A stretch of 64,000 nt of DNA from Rostratula benghalensis (GCA_013399305.1 VXAI01000096.1:928849-992848); one strand, 5' to 3'. Positions 35,301 through 50,300 are shown, counted from the first letter of the stretch. The notes: generated by a model from the sequence alone, not told the origin. Numbers and translations: made by a program.

Positions 35301-38300
35301 GGCAGCAGAGACTTCTGTAATGTGAACTGGAGATGTAGCTCCCTAAGTTGGTGGTAGTAATAGGATATTAGCAGTTAATAATCATTAAAAGGGAGATGTG
35401 TGACTTGTTTGCTCACATTTGCCCACATTTGACTCTGAGGGCTAAGTCTTTGGTTCTCCTCCCACGCAGCCCTGTAAGCAAGAAATGAATTAGAGTTGCA
35501 GATTGACAGGGAAGGGGGAAGGTGAGGGAGGAAGCACCAGACCTCATTTAGTTCTCTGTAGCAAAACACCTAGAAGTTGATACGTGTTAGATGGGCAATA
35601 TTGCCAGATCTAGGTTCATTTTTGCATAATGGTTTTCCAACACCAGAAAAAGCTTCACTGAAGATTTTGTGTCTTACCAGAAGAAGGTGGAGCTTCTCTG
35701 AGAGACTGAAGAGGGAAAGTACAGTCCCATCTCCTTGACCCTTCCTTCTCTAGTGCTGCTAAAACTGTTAGTATCCACATGCTCATTGTGTGCTCCAGGC
35801 CAGAGCTGAAAAACAGTGGCTTCCCTTTCTGAAGATACACCAGCAAAGTGCAGGATGTAGTGTTCAGCACAGTCCCTGCCTTCATATATCTGTTCCCAAG
35901 CAGCTGGCACTCAGCCCTCTCTCTGAGTCTGGAGTAATGTCAAATTCCTCTCCTGTGTCACATGTATTTGCATCTCTGAAACAGAAAGAGCATAGCCAAT
36001 ACTTGGACAAAACCCAGACGGGAAAAAACATGGTTATCAGCCAGTGATCTTAAGTAGTCTCTGAGTAATGACTATGAATCCGTGTGAATCAGGGCGGAGA
36101 TTTTCTCATGTAGATAAGCTTTTCTGGGAAAGTCATTAGTCTGTCTGGGGCACTCATTAAGTCTAAGACGACCTGCAGCTAACTTCTCATTGAAGCTGAG
36201 GGGTCACATAGGAGCTGTTTGCTAGATTTGTGCATAGCCTGTGGTTTTTACACATTACATTAATTTTTCAGATGCTGTAATGACTGGTACTGACTGAATA
36301 TCTAGTTAGAGAGGTATCAATGAATATATTGTGGTTATCTGAACTCTAGAGCAGACAATCCTTATGTTGGTTGTATCTGAGAAAGCATCATCACTCTTTT
36401 TGGGTAGGTCCAATTTTTCTTGTACTGTGAAGTGTGCATCATTATTTTTTTGTCACTTAGTTTAGATAGAAGTTACTAAGCTCCTTGCTAGTATTTGTCT
36501 TTCAAGTATAGATATTATTCTACTCACATTTGGTGAATGTGCTGCAAACTGTTTTATAATGCTTTTTAATGTTTTGTTCTTGTCTCTTAGCTGTGTGTGT
36601 AAAGAAGGGGAAATTGGAGATGGGAGAAGTTGCTATAAAGATGTCTTGAGTGAAATAAATCAGCATAATTCACGAGGACGGTTTACTAGGAAATTAAACG
36701 TCGCCAGGAAAGTGTTTGGTAAATGTCTTTTGATCTTGTTTGTGTCAGAAAAGGCTAAAAGCCTTTTAAGCATAATAGGTCTGTTTCACAGTGTATGACC
36801 ATGGGCTGCAAAATTGCATCTCTGAACTCATATTACCAGTTCTGGATTATGAATTGAGAAGACTCTTGCAGAGAGCACTGCAGATGAGGTATTCGATATT
36901 TTACAGTCCTGGTAAAGGACATATTATATCTGCAGAAGAAGGAAAATATGCCTTGGAGGTGTGATTCAAGCCTATTTGTGCCAAGCCACAGTGTGCTTCC
37001 ACCTGCAGTATCTACATTGAAGGCTCAGCAATCTTTCAGCTGTTGCTGAGTTTTCTAGTGGTGATGATTGAGGCTACTGTGCCTTCTACTTAGCAGAACC
37101 TCTACTAAGCCCTTAAGCAACCTCCTTACCAGCACATACATGAATGGCTATGATAGAGATGAAAAGGATTTATTCTATGTATCATGGTACTTTCTGAATG
37201 AGGAATTGCTTTGCAAAGCATAGAAGACTATTTTAGAACTCATGTACTGCAAGTGTCAGGAGCAATATCTGCAGAAGTTAATTTTTGCCTCACTGTATTC
37301 CAAGGAAAGAATGAGACCCCCTTAGCTCCTGTTGAAGCATATTACATTAGGTATCTTCTTCAACTTGTCCTCTGCACGGTCTTCTCTATCTTCACTAACT
37401 TAACAGAAGCATCGAGATAGGGCTAAAAGCTCACCTTTGCTTTTGTGAATACCCTTCCCTGCTACATATCAGTGTTTCCAAAACTCTTTTTTTGCATATG
37501 TTTTCCATAATGAACTGTGCTACAGGCAACTGCATGAAGATCTCTGGGTTTTTAACCTCTGTGTAGTGTGATTTCATACCTAATGACCTTTGTTGATGGG
37601 CCATTGACAATTGAGTGAAAAGTGACAACTGTGAGTTCATAGCAGCTTCTCAAGTATTTAGTCTCAGTAAATTCTGATGACTGACCCAAAATCAGTTGTT
37701 TCAAGGGGAATATAGAGGACACTCGGCCCAAGAATAAGGTAGTAAGCAAGTGGGAACAAAATTATTATGAATATTCTACAAATTTCAGCAGTGATTCAAA
37801 GTGGACCGAAGTCACCACCAATCCTTCAGAAATCTTATGGGCAAGTGCTTAAAACTAATAGCAACCGAGCTGGACTGTGATAGCAATACCAAACTCCCCC
37901 TCGTTCCTTGTAAGCAAGTACGAGTTACTTGCATTGGGCTGAAAATGTGTAGATTGAATTGTGCTGTTAACAAGAGGAATAATTATTGCTGGAGTTAAAC
38001 CATATGCCAAGGAACTATTTCATGTTGCCACTCTTTTTTACAGCTTCTGGTTGCTCAACTTTGCTGAGTAAATATGGGCCTGTGACAGTCTTTGTACCAT
38101 CCCTTCTTCCGATTCATGATAGAATGGAATTTAACGTAAGTGTTCTTGGTTTTAGCAAATTTTTGCTGTCTTAGGATTCTTTCCTGCCTGACTTCTGCAG
38201 CCTGTAAAAACTGATTGACACATGAGAGAGGAACTTTGGAAGGCAGTATTTATAGAAGCAATCTCTTGGGAAGACTGTTCATTGTCTGGTTATGTTGCAA

Positions 38301-41300
38301 TCCTATAGAGGATGTTGCATCCCTTGTATTATTTTTAAAATCTCTATCTCTCTCTTCAATATTGACAGATTTTTTTTTTAATTTTTAATGTCAGGAAGTC
38401 TAAGATTTTCTGGCCATTCTTCATTTAAAGCTCCAATGTCCTGTGTGTGACTCTTTTCAAAACTTTAGGTGGCTTTTAACTACTTGAGGGTGGGGTTTTC
38501 AAAAGGGGCTGAGATTTGCATCAAAGTATTAGATTTTGGGCCCGTGGCCCTACATGTGTGTATTGTGTCAACTTCTTGAGAAGAGCTCATTTTAGGAATG
38601 GAGACAGCAAAGATGGTAGGGCTGGAGAAAACTGCTGTGGGAGCCAGAATGAGAGTTTGAGAATTCTAGGGTCCAGCAAGTAGGTCCTGCAGGTCATGGG
38701 GTTTTGTTTGTTTGTTTGTTTGTTTGTTTAATTAAATTGTGTTTGGAGTAGTTTTTGCACAGTTAAGCCTACAGCCAAGCTATCCATCTTTAGGAGGAGA
38801 CAGTATATAAGCCATTTTGCTAGTACAGAGCTAAAAATCATCATGCATGAGCTACAGATGCAGCTCATGCAGTAGGGTTTTTAATTGCATGCTAGGCAAT
38901 GTGCTTGCTGTGTTTCAGGTGGCAGCCAGCTTGCAGCCAGCACTCAGACACGAGAAGCTCAATGTCTTAAAAATAACTCTGATCAACCCCATTTGAACAT
39001 TACATTTTCAACTGATTTAGAAATATCATTCCTTTGCTTGATAGCAAAGCTATCTATGCATCAGCAGTAGCAGACATAGAGTCTGGGGAGCAACTCCTAA
39101 CCTACAAATGCCAGGGACATTACCTGCCTCCTACTGCAGAGGTTTCCACTAACCTAAGTCAGGCCCTGTGCTTAGGTCATCATGGTAACTTCTGGATTCC
39201 TAGAAAACACATCAGGAAAGGCCCCCGAGTTATCTAGTCACAGAATCACAGACTATCAGGGATTAGAAGGGACCTTGAAAGATCATCCAGTCCAATCCCC
39301 CTGCCAGAGCAGGAACACCTAGATCAGGTCACACAGGAACGCATCCAGACGGGTTTTGAATGTCTCCAGAGAAGGAGACTCCACAACCTCTCTGTTCCAA
39401 CAAGTATCAGTTCCACCTAAACCAGTATTGACAGAGGATTGTCTTGAAAAAACACCAGTGATGGAAAGCCCAGAAAAGAAAGGAAGAAACTAAATCTAAG
39501 TTCAGCAACAGAGACCACCTACATGATCCAACATAAGCAAATATTGTATATGGGGATCTTCAGCAAGTTTTGTAATCTGGAGTGTGCAAAGATAGTTTTT
39601 AAATTGTCCAGGTCCCCTAGGTTTCTGTCTAGGGGATTCCTCTAAAGTCACTTGCAGGCTAATCAGTGTCCCTGTGTTTGAAAGCGTGCATAAACAGAAA
39701 CAAAAGATTTGCCACAGTGCTATTCCAGTGAACCAAAATGAAGAGGGAAACTCAATATTGTATGCTAAACAATTCTCTCTGTGTGTTAGGTGGCAGAAGG
39801 TTAATGTCATAATTCGTTCAGTAAACAAGGTTTTTGAAAGAACATGTCATTTATCTTCTTTATGTGATCTTTATTCCCCAAAGGATACCACTGCTGAGGA
39901 TTTGTGCAGAATGCACATTGTTCCTGGTCTGCATTTAATAGAAGATATGGTAAAAGCCAAGACTGTGTGGACCTTGTCAGGACATCGGCTGACATTCAGT
40001 AGCCAGGTAAAGATGCCCCGAACTGAAGTCCTGGACGTCTGCTTTCATGTAGGACAGACTGGAACTTGACCATAGTTCCCTTTGTGCACTTTCTTAACCA
40101 GAAACCCTTTTTCTCTAATCAGCCTGCCTGCTATAAGAACAAGCTCCTTTGTGGGGTCCATAGCAAGGTGATTTAAGACCAGACACCCACTTCTCCTGTC
40201 TTGCAGACAACCAATTAGCTAGAATCTGACTCCTATGCTTGTGAATGGTCTTTGCTTTGTCTGTATATGTATTCTGGAGAATTCCCTACACCGTTAGCAG
40301 CTACAGTACCCCTGTGGCTGACATGGAAGAGGCAGTAAAGTCGCTCTTCAGACTGAATGCTTCTCCTTGGAGATCATGTGCTTGGGCACATCCACATGCC
40401 AAATATTTTATCTTCCAGTTTCCCTTTTCGCCCTTTTCTATTTTATTTTTCTTAGTCATCCTATCAAAGAGGTTTTCATCTTTATGTTCTGATGTGGAAG
40501 GCTTTTTTCCCTTTTCCCTTTTTCAATTGACTCATATTTTCCAGCATCCACTGTTCTCTCTCCATCCTGCACTTTTCCTGCATGCACGCTCACAGCTGGC
40601 CAAGAGAGAGCTGTATGTTTCCTCTCTGAGGATTCAGCCTTGGCCTTTAGGTCTAGGTCGTAATGCATGCACCCTACATGCATCAAACGGACAAAGCACT
40701 ATTTGGAGCCAGGGAATCCGAACTGAGCTTGTCAATGCTCCTTTTAAATTTGTTTCCTGTTTGTTTACTCAGGAGTCTTTTGATCTGGGAAGTCTGCCCT
40801 CCCCTTCCTTTGTTTCAGCCCGAATATCCTCAGTGCTGTGAACTGAAGTTCAGGGCAGGGAGGAGCAGTTCAAGAAATGTGCATGGTGAAATGAAAAGCT
40901 GGGGGAAGTTGTGCTTGCCTGAACTTGTGTTACGGCTGCAGCACCGATACCTTGATGCTTAGTTTGTACCTTGGAACAGCTCCATACACCCAGCTTCAGT
41001 GCATGGTTGTATGCAATATGGAAGGACCAGATATGTGTCTTATAATTCAGTGAGCCTGACTGGTCTGGCTTTGTTATGAAGACTACTTTTTGGTATTATG
41101 AGCCAATAAAGGTTGCAGTCAAAGCTGTTCCAGGATTGCCTCCAAATTCTCCACACCATGCCTCTCTCCTTATACTTGGCAGACCGCTGTAGCAGCTACT
41201 TGATGGCCAGTGCACCCTTTGTGGTCCAGAGCTGGGATCAAGCACTGTTCACACTAAGACAAATTTAATTCTACAGCTGACTGTCCCAGATTAGGTTTTC

Positions 41301-44300
41301 TTTTTGTAATAAGACTTGAAAGTACCCCCCAGAATCAAAATATTACCCAAACTCAAGTCGAGGTGAGATGTTTGTTTTATACCCAGGCCACTCCTTAAAT
41401 TTACTTTTTGTGGAGTAACTCTGGTTGTGCCTTCACCTTGCTGACCCATAGGTGGAGAGCACTGAGAGGAATGATGGTTTATAGATCTATTGTGATAATG
41501 CAGATACACCACAAGAAAATAACCTTTTATTATTATCCAGACATACATTAAGTCATTTCGATACCAAGACCTGCCAGGGGAACTGTACAATGTTTTGCAA
41601 TCGAACCTACCAGCATCCAATGGTGTCATGCATATCGTTAACAACCTGAGGAAAAAACCTAGCACTGACAACTTCAGAAACACACAGGTATGCAGATATT
41701 TGTATTTCTTCTGTTTTATAGGACAGCAAAATAACCACTTAAAAAAAGTTTTTATCATTAAACTTCCAAATCAGCAAGGCTTCTGTTAAAGGGCAAAGGC
41801 TATTTATTTTGTTTTCAGGTCCTGTTAGGCACTATTATGTCAACATGCCATTAAAAGTAGCTGATGGCACTGCGTAAGCCACTCCAGCACAGCCTAGTGC
41901 AACACAGCTCAGCATGTCCTCACAATGATGCTTTTACAGCACTTGGATGAATAAAGAGTTCTGTTTTCATGAGTAAGATCACTCCCTTCATAGCAAATGA
42001 GCTTTTTTCAGTTGTATCTTATAGAATACATATCTTACAGGATGAATATTGAAAAAGCATTTTTCACATAAAAACCAAATGTAGATTTTCATTAATCACT
42101 GCACTGCATTTTGAATTTATTATCAAAAAGTTCTTTTTGCATTAGCAATATGTATTGAGGACAAATAGTCATTATAGTTTTGCATTTTGAAGTCATGTCT
42201 TGAATTTCAGACACAGGGCAGGTGGTTCAGGTTCATGTTCTGCCAAGCACTTTTCTCTGTTAGCTGGGAGAAGTTTTTGCTATAGCTACTACATTGCTAT
42301 GCCTGAGCATTTTTATAGTTTATATATGCAGAAAGCAGGCCCTGTTACCTCCTGCCACCGTGCAAAAAAATTACTCATAGAATGACACAAGCTCTTGGAT
42401 TTGGTCGGATTTTGTTAGTAGTTTGCACCTACTTTACACCATTGTAATTAATGTATAAAACCAGTCAGACTGGGTAATATTATGGTTGTATTTTATGTGT
42501 TTAAAAAGAAGCTTGAATGTTGTGTTGTGTTGTGTTGAGTAGCTCCTCAGCTGAAGTGCCCTGAGAATGATGTATCAATTGTACAAGTTCTAGATGTTCA
42601 TATGGATTTGATTGTGCCCATCACTGACAGTTAAGTCTGCTGTCTCTTAAGATGTTCTCAGTCTTATGTTCACAGCCAGACAATGTTTTCCAAAAAGGAG
42701 TGTCTGAGATCTGGAGGGGAAGCTGGACCTCTGTTGTTTATGTGCTCAGGTACCTGAAGGGAAGGGTTAGCAGCTGCTTTGGGATGGCAGGACTCTGAGA
42801 GTGCTCCCTGTAGAGCTTGGCTTTCGCTGGACTCCTTCGGATATTTCCTCCCATGTGAAGTTGATTTTGCAATGAAGACTGGTGATCTCATGAGCCATTT
42901 TTGGCATCAAATCCCTTTGTATTCATATCCCTTGGAAACCCTGTTCTGGGCCTCTGTGTGTGCTGCAGGAAGAACTTTCTGCCAAAACCCCACACAGTTT
43001 CCTGCAAATAAAGATCAGACAAATCCCTCCACAAATTTTGGTCCCTGAATGGAAATTACTCCTGTTACCTTTGTCTTCATGGGCAATGTGGCAAAGAGGA
43101 AGATATCTATTTCCTCTGTGTTTTTAGGAACATGCATACATCTTGTATTTTCTTAACATTAGTGTTCATTTGCAGGTGGAAGAGCAAACTCTTTTCCTCA
43201 AAGCACAGGGAGGCTTGAAATGACAGAGCAGCTCCACTGCCTACCAGCCCAGAACTGATTTGTGTTTCACTGGAAGTAGTGTGTCTCTAATTTTAATGAT
43301 AGTGAGCAATTGCCTCTTCATTTCATTGTATCTGCAATAGGAGTAGGAAAACAAGAGCACGGTACCTTGGAAAATCTGGTTTGTTTTGCATGGGAAGGAG
43401 TTTGTGACTAAGTTTCTTTTTGTATCTTCTTGCAGAAAACCATTGGTGAGATCCTGGCTTCAATGGAGATCTTCAGTAGATTTGAAACTATACTGGAGGT
43501 AAACATGTTTGTGTCTGCCCCGGGAAGGTGTGGCATTCATATCGGGAATAACATTTAAATACATCTTAGTTGTTTGGCTTTCTGGATGCTTCTTTTTCTG
43601 TTATTTCTTATTTTGTGTATTTTATATAAGCAAATGTAACAGAAACCATCAGAGTTTTCATGCATATAGGGGATCTGGCACAAGAAGCAAGCATACACAC
43701 ATCTTTCCCATCAGCTTCCCTACCTCTCCTTCCTCTCTCCCTTGCAGAGTCTGTTTTCCAAAGCACTTTTTAGTTCTTGACCACTGTTAGGACAAAGAGT
43801 GAAGGTTTCTTGACCACTCATGCCAAGATAAATTGTATCTTCCTGGGTTTGGGGTGTAGACCTCTAAATAAAATCACTCATGTTATAAACCCTTGAGGCT
43901 GGTGTCCAGGATTCATTTAGTTAATTTTTTCATTAGGGACAGGCTGATTTTTCTTTTACCTCCATCAGAGTCATCTGGATCTGCTCTAGCATTGCTCATG
44001 ACAATCCTGGCCTACCTGTTTTCAACTCTGTGTCTGTTGGTTGTTTATAAATTCACTACATTCAGTTGTGATTATAAACTTGATTCCCTTTTTCTTTTCT
44101 TCAGGCAAAAAAATACCTTTTTAGTCTCTGTATATGTACTTGTGTGTTTAAACCACTCAGGGAGCATTAGCCCAATAGTCCCCTGTTCACATTAGCTGCA
44201 TTCACACCAGTGGCTTCATTGTCGATGCTATGTTTTTATGGCATTTTTACCTCTGTTATATTACATACCTGTCCTTGGTGTCCATTTGCCCCTTATATAT

Positions 44301-47300
44301 GTTTGCTTTTCAGTTGCTTGGAGTTTCCTTTCCCTTCCAGATAGACCACCCTCACTAACTCATGCTGGATCCATGATAAAATCTTTTATTTTTTTTGCAG
44401 AACTGCGGCCTGCCTGCAATACTGGATGGACCAGGGCCCTTTACTGTATTTGTACCCAGCAATGATGGTGTGGATAAGTTGAGAGATGGAAGGCTCATTT
44501 ATCTTTTCACAGAGGTGAGAGCTTTAAGACATGCTGAGCTGGGTTGCACTAGGCTGTGCTGGAGTGGCTTATGCAATGTATCTGATTGTTGATGAAAGTT
44601 ATTCTTCCTGGAGAGGGCTAAACCCTGTCTGTTTCTGTAAGGCTTTGGGAGAGAAGTAAATGCTAATGGAACCTCAATGAGCGGTATGGTTAGCTAGATT
44701 GTCTAAATCTGATGTTTAGCTTTCTTTCCTCATCATGGCTTTGGGTAGGGGAAAATGAAGAGGCATATTCATCAAGTGAATTCACAGCTATGGTACATTG
44801 GCATTGTCAATCTTTGGTTAAAAGAAAATGCAATTGCCTCCTCTTACTCCTGAGCGTTGAAAGGGTATCTAATTTTTATATTGTCTTCTTTCCTTAGGGC
44901 ATAAATAAGCTTCAGGAACTTGTGAAACATCATATCTACACTTCAGCAGCGGTAAGGCTGCTCTGATTCCAAATAATTGGGGTCCGTTGGGCCAGTATGT
45001 TATCAGCTGTGTTGTTTGGCATGGAGGTCACAGTGTCAATGACTTTAGCTGCTACTTCTTGGACTTCTTCTGGAGGAGCAGGGATGTGATTCAGGATCTG
45101 ATGAGGGAAAATGTTTACTATTGAAAGTGGCAGCCAAAAGGGGGACAGCTTGTGCTTTTCCATCATGGAACCCCAAGTTTCCTGGGAGTGATGGTGCTCC
45201 TTAGTTAGGTGGTTTTACAATGAAAATATTATCCAGCCAAGTTTGCGGTAGGCACATGATCTCTTGTTATCACTTTAATTTGTTAAAATTTTAATTAGGA
45301 GCGTACCTTAATTATGAATTCTCCAGCCTACAGTTTCCTTAAAACACTAATAGCAGCAGCACAAAACTTATAGCCAAGCAAAGAAGTGGTCCAAACTCCC
45401 TGCTCTTTGGGCTCTACCAGTGGCTAAAGTTAAAGATGGAGAACTGGTGCAAGTGAGCCCGTTATCTGACCTGGTGCTGCCAGTTCCTGAACCAATGTTG
45501 CTGTGCACTATAATGGCAGGGGAAATAAAATGAATACAGTGCATCAACAAGACATTTTGTCTTATACAACAAATAAAATGTTTAAAATCAGCCAGAAAAA
45601 CCTGTGGAAGAAGTGAATACTCAAGCATTGTGGAATAATGTCATATCCTTCATTAAGAAACATTAGCGTTATTCCCATTCTTTACTGAGAAGCAAATGCC
45701 AGTCCTCGTGATTTTCCTAATTCCAATAGAGAAAATGAGCAGCACTTTGACAAAAGAGGAAAACTTAGTTTTGCTCGCAATTGATTAATAACTACATGGT
45801 AATAAGCTGAGCTACTTTTTAATACCCTGATGGACACAAGAGTAACAGTTGTCATGGTCCTCAGAACTTCTGAAATCATATAGTGTCTCCATAGAGCAGC
45901 GGCAGCTTATTTTTTTCTGCCTTTAGAAATAAGCTTATTGATAAAGACAAAATATGTTCTATATTATGCTTCTGGATGACCTTTCATTGTTTGTTGAACA
46001 TGTCCTGGCAAATTCTCTTATTAGTCTGACCCTACTTGCAGCTCTATGAGTAGGAGACATTATTAGGGAGACCTGATTTCACCTGTATTGAAAGGAACCC
46101 TTTCAACAAGGCTGCTGCCACTGGCACCGCTTTGTTTGTGGCATTTCAAACAATTCACACAAAGTTCTGGATTTCCCTCTGACCAATTGTTTGCATTTCA
46201 TGTAATACATGAAATGTAGATGTTAAAATCAAGTCCCCTTTAGGATGTTCTTTTAAGTGGTGGGAGTCATGGAAAGATTCTGAAGCTCCACTGAAATGAC
46301 ACTGCTTTTTCATGGTACTATCCCCTTGTGTTTTCACTTCAGGTGACTGTAGAGAAACTGATAATGATGCCACACATTGTTACTATGGCTAACCAGATAC
46401 TTACCATAAACATCAGTGCAGATGTAAGTATGAATCAAAACCCTTTTGGACCAACCCTCCTGCACTGGGAGAAAGTCTGCATGTGGTTCTGAACAAAGTA
46501 GTTCTAGCCCATCTCTGCTTCTCCTTCTGCATAAAAAAACCTAGACTTAAATGAGGTCATTGAATTAGTTTGCTTCTTACCCAACCTGTGACTCCACTAA
46601 GAAGTTCAGTCATTTGTGTGGTTGCACCTGATATTGTGTACCATCTGTTTCATCCTTGGCTTTATGTAGTTGATACAGTCTAATGGGCTAATATGCAGAT
46701 ATATTATTTGTGTTTCTGCATCAGGGAAGAATTCTGATGGATGAATCAGGAATCCCCTTAAACATGCGAAACATTGTGGCATCAAATGGTATTATTCATA
46801 CCTTGGATGGCATCTTCATCCCTCCTTCAATAATTCCCATTTTGCCTCACAGATGCAATGAAGAGCAACATAAAATTGTGACAGTAAGTCAGCTTCTCTG
46901 CTTCTCACGCTAGTGGTTACTGTAGACCTCATACTCACCTGGAGGGGCAAAAGCAGGCCATGTAAATTGCATTTGGGAAATGTGTTCCTTTTGAGAGGTC
47001 CTCTAATGTGAACTTAGGCAGTATCAGCACTCTCAGTGTTTCCTCTGCTAGCACTTGGCACTACTTTGCTGGCAATCAGCAAATGTTCCTTGGAGGCTGT
47101 TCTTTCCTTGCACCTGTCCTACCTTTCAGAAATACATTTGCCTTGTCATAAGGCTTCATGTGATTTACTTCACACCGTAGTTGCTAACTCAGTTGACAAA
47201 GTTTTGTTGCCACCACTACCAGCATTGGTGCCCTGTATTCTGGTTGGGATACAGTTACTCAGTAGCAGGAGCTACAAATGCTGTGCAATATTCTCACTGA

Positions 47301-50300
47301 ACAGTTTTATATACCTTATTTTAGGCGCTTACTCCCCAATTTGATCATTGGTAGGTTACTGAAGAAAGAAGACGAGGCTTTGAGTAGGCAAGAGGTACCT
47401 GATTTGGAGAAACAGAGTTAATCCCAAGTGGACAGGGGGTCCTTGCTGGTTTAGTGAGGTCTGCTGCATGGATGCACAGAGTATTTTCCAGCATACCTGC
47501 ATGTCTGGTGGCTGATATATTCCCAGGGTGGAGACCAGACCTGTTGTGATGTTTTGGAATATACTGGAAGCAGTAGATCATAGCATTCTTGGCTTGGGGA
47601 ATGAACTGTTTTAAGAAGATTAAGTTTTCCCCTCTTGTTTCCTTAACAGGGCTCTTGTGTGGATTGTGAGGCCCTCAACAGCAGTGTTTGCCCACCTGGT
47701 AGCAAAGAAATGGTAAATATTTGTGGTTATTTTGGTAGGTTCTTCTTTGCATGATGACATACAGACACACTGACAGTTTCTAACCCAAGCCACTTTCAAA
47801 TAAATAGAGAGCAGGAAAGTCAAACAGTGGGGAGACTTGATAGAGGATATGTACTCCCTACATATCTATGGTCTGTGATCCCAGACTGTCACCCACTAGC
47901 TGCTCTGTGCTATTTCTTATTCTGAAGTATGTTTGCTGAATCAATGGACAGAGCTGTAAGACAGTGAGATAAATGAAATTGTAGACTTTTAACACTTCTC
48001 GGCCTTGGGCAGAGATTTCCTGCTTGCATGCTGAGTCTGCCAGCTCCTCCAGACTGCCAGAACCAAGCCTGATCCCACTAGTGCCATCCAATACTACCAC
48101 TGCCTATATCATGGCCAGAGACTGACAACAAGCTTTCTGCATGGCAGAGGGTGAGAAACAATTTGTTCTTGGCCTGTGCTCCCTGTTGATTCAGAGATGA
48201 ACAGAATTAGCTGAAGGTGGAGTAGGGGCGAGGAGGCTGGGTGCTGCTGTTTTGAGTTATCCCATGCTGAGTTTAGCTGAACAACAAGTTCCAGGAAATC
48301 CCCATGTGAAGGCCAGACCCAAGATGTTGTTTGTGAAAGCCAGAGAGGTGTTCAACACTGTTAACTGTTGGGTGTCTTCTGAGAGATCTGACTTTCAGTA
48401 GAGCTTGCTGATGTCTCAGCATTAATGTCTGAAGTATAGCTCTGCAAAATCACCAGTCATTCATTTTGCTCTCTGATTGAGACAGGTGAAGCCAGAATCA
48501 TTCTGCCCCTGCCTAATTCCATGACAGGTCACTGAGCATTGTTCCAAAATGATTTGTGGTCTTTCTTCCCTCTCTCTCACTCACTCCATCTCACTTCCCT
48601 CCCTCACACTCTCATTCTCTCTCCTATTCTTGCTCTACCTTACTCTCCCTCCCTCCTGCCTTTCCCCTATCTCCTTTCCCTTTCTCCCCTCTTTCTTACC
48701 TTCTATTTCTCCCCCTTGCCTTTTTCTCTCCCTTGTCTCTTCCCCTTCCATCCTCCCCCACTTTCCCTGCCCTCTCCCCCTGCTCTCACTCACTCCCTTA
48801 CCATAGACACTATTGCTGGAACAAAAGGGCAGCACCTTGGCTCAGTCTTAGGACTTCTGGAAGCAAGAGGAAGCCGCCTTGTGCCTTCTTTCATGATAGG
48901 CAATGCTGTGATGGTATCTTGCTCACCTTGGCTCCTTGTGAACTTCCTCAGCTCAGAGATAGGAATAGTTGTTCTCTACAGGAAAAAAAAAAAAAAGAGC
49001 AGAGAGGAGGTTACAGTGCAGATAACATGTTTTGTTTGTACAGGAACCAACGTTCTTCTCAAAAGAATGTGTCTCCATCCATGATCCACAAGGCCTGAAC
49101 GTCCTGAAGAAGGGGTGTGCCAGGTACTGCAATCAAACTGTCACGGTGAGTGTGATGGGAGACCACATTCCCTTGAAAGGAGCTCAGCATTGCTCTACCT
49201 CATTCATCAAGAAGAGCTGTGACTCCTTGAGCTGAGAGAGGGCTGGATGGGAGCAAAAGAAAAGCTGTCCCATGCAAAGGGCTGTCCCCAGGCCTGTCAC
49301 ATGAACTGGCTACTTGCTTTCTCTTTGGCAAATGCAGAGAGAACACCAACCTGCTGCAAATGTTAGAAAGCAGCACAGTTAAACCTGAACACAATAAATA
49401 AATACAATGAAGCACACCAGTTACGACCAGCCAAGCTGGAGGAAGTCATGAGACAAATGGTGCTGTGGTAGCTGTGGCACATTTTCTCTGAGAGCTGCCC
49501 TAGTTTTGGCATTTCTCCCAATGGAAGCTGAGTGCAGGGAAAGTGCTGTAAGCTGTGAAGTGCTTGCATCCTGTTTATGAACCATTGTCATGTGGTTTGG
49601 GAAATTCACTCTTAGGGAGTTTATGGACCTTATGTTTGTCTGCAGCTCCTGAGCTCTCACAGTGCCAACTATATGGAAAGATTTGTGTCTGTCTTATTAA
49701 ATACTGCTGATTGTCTGTCTTGTTATTGTTCTTCCATTGTTCATCACAAGGCCTGCAAACCAGCAATGCAATCCTCAGCAAGAGTAGAGTAGGAGTGAAT
49801 AGACCAGCACTACTAAAGAAATAAAGCTCATAGAAAACATGGACCGTATTTGTTGATGTCAGAGAGAGAGCACAAAGTAGTAATTTATTCTGAGAAGAAT
49901 AGGCTGTAAAGAGGGGTATTGTTGAAAAGTAATTTAAGTGCAGGAGCTCCTGTCAAATGAGACAGTCCATTTCAGTCCAAGGCAGAGAAGAGGACCGGGA
50001 TTTCAGAATTTTGAAGAAAGGATGACTCCAGGCAATTCTTGTTAAGTCACAAGTCACATTGGTCATACCTTACCAATTTTGCTTTTATTTCAGAAACCTG
50101 GATGCTGCAAAGGATTCTTTGGTCCAGACTGCATGCCATGCCCAGGGGGATTTTCCAGTCCATGCTATGGCCGGGGAAATGTAAGTGTGAAAGATCCTGC
50201 TGTGTTGCAATGAGCAGTTGCTAGTGTGGTTAGAGAGGGAAGTTGTAGAATTCAGAATTTGTTCTCCAGTGCTAAGCCCACAGTGGTGTCAGCAGAAGCT

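Larger units (their letters stand above)
38136..39883 (+). other. STAB1 intron 11 (1.7 kb)
   Basis: Non-coding. It holds a six-unit TTTG microsatellite (38703-38726) and a short minus-strand CR1 3' fragment (39238-39404). No exon recognised. Confidence 0.8.

Noticed and set aside
40245..40841. 198-codon plus-strand open frame in STAB1 intron 12
   Set aside because: No recognisable domain, Phe/Ser-rich translation of a pyrimidine-rich region, and not needed to join exons 12 and 13 in phase.
41291..41758. 155-codon minus-strand open frame
   Set aside because: Antisense shadow over STAB1 exon 13 and its flanking introns.
48539..49098. Three overlapping plus-strand open frames of 85-181 codons
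   Set aside because: Low-complexity Ser/Leu/Pro translations of the pyrimidine tract in a STAB1 intron; no splice logic and no domain.
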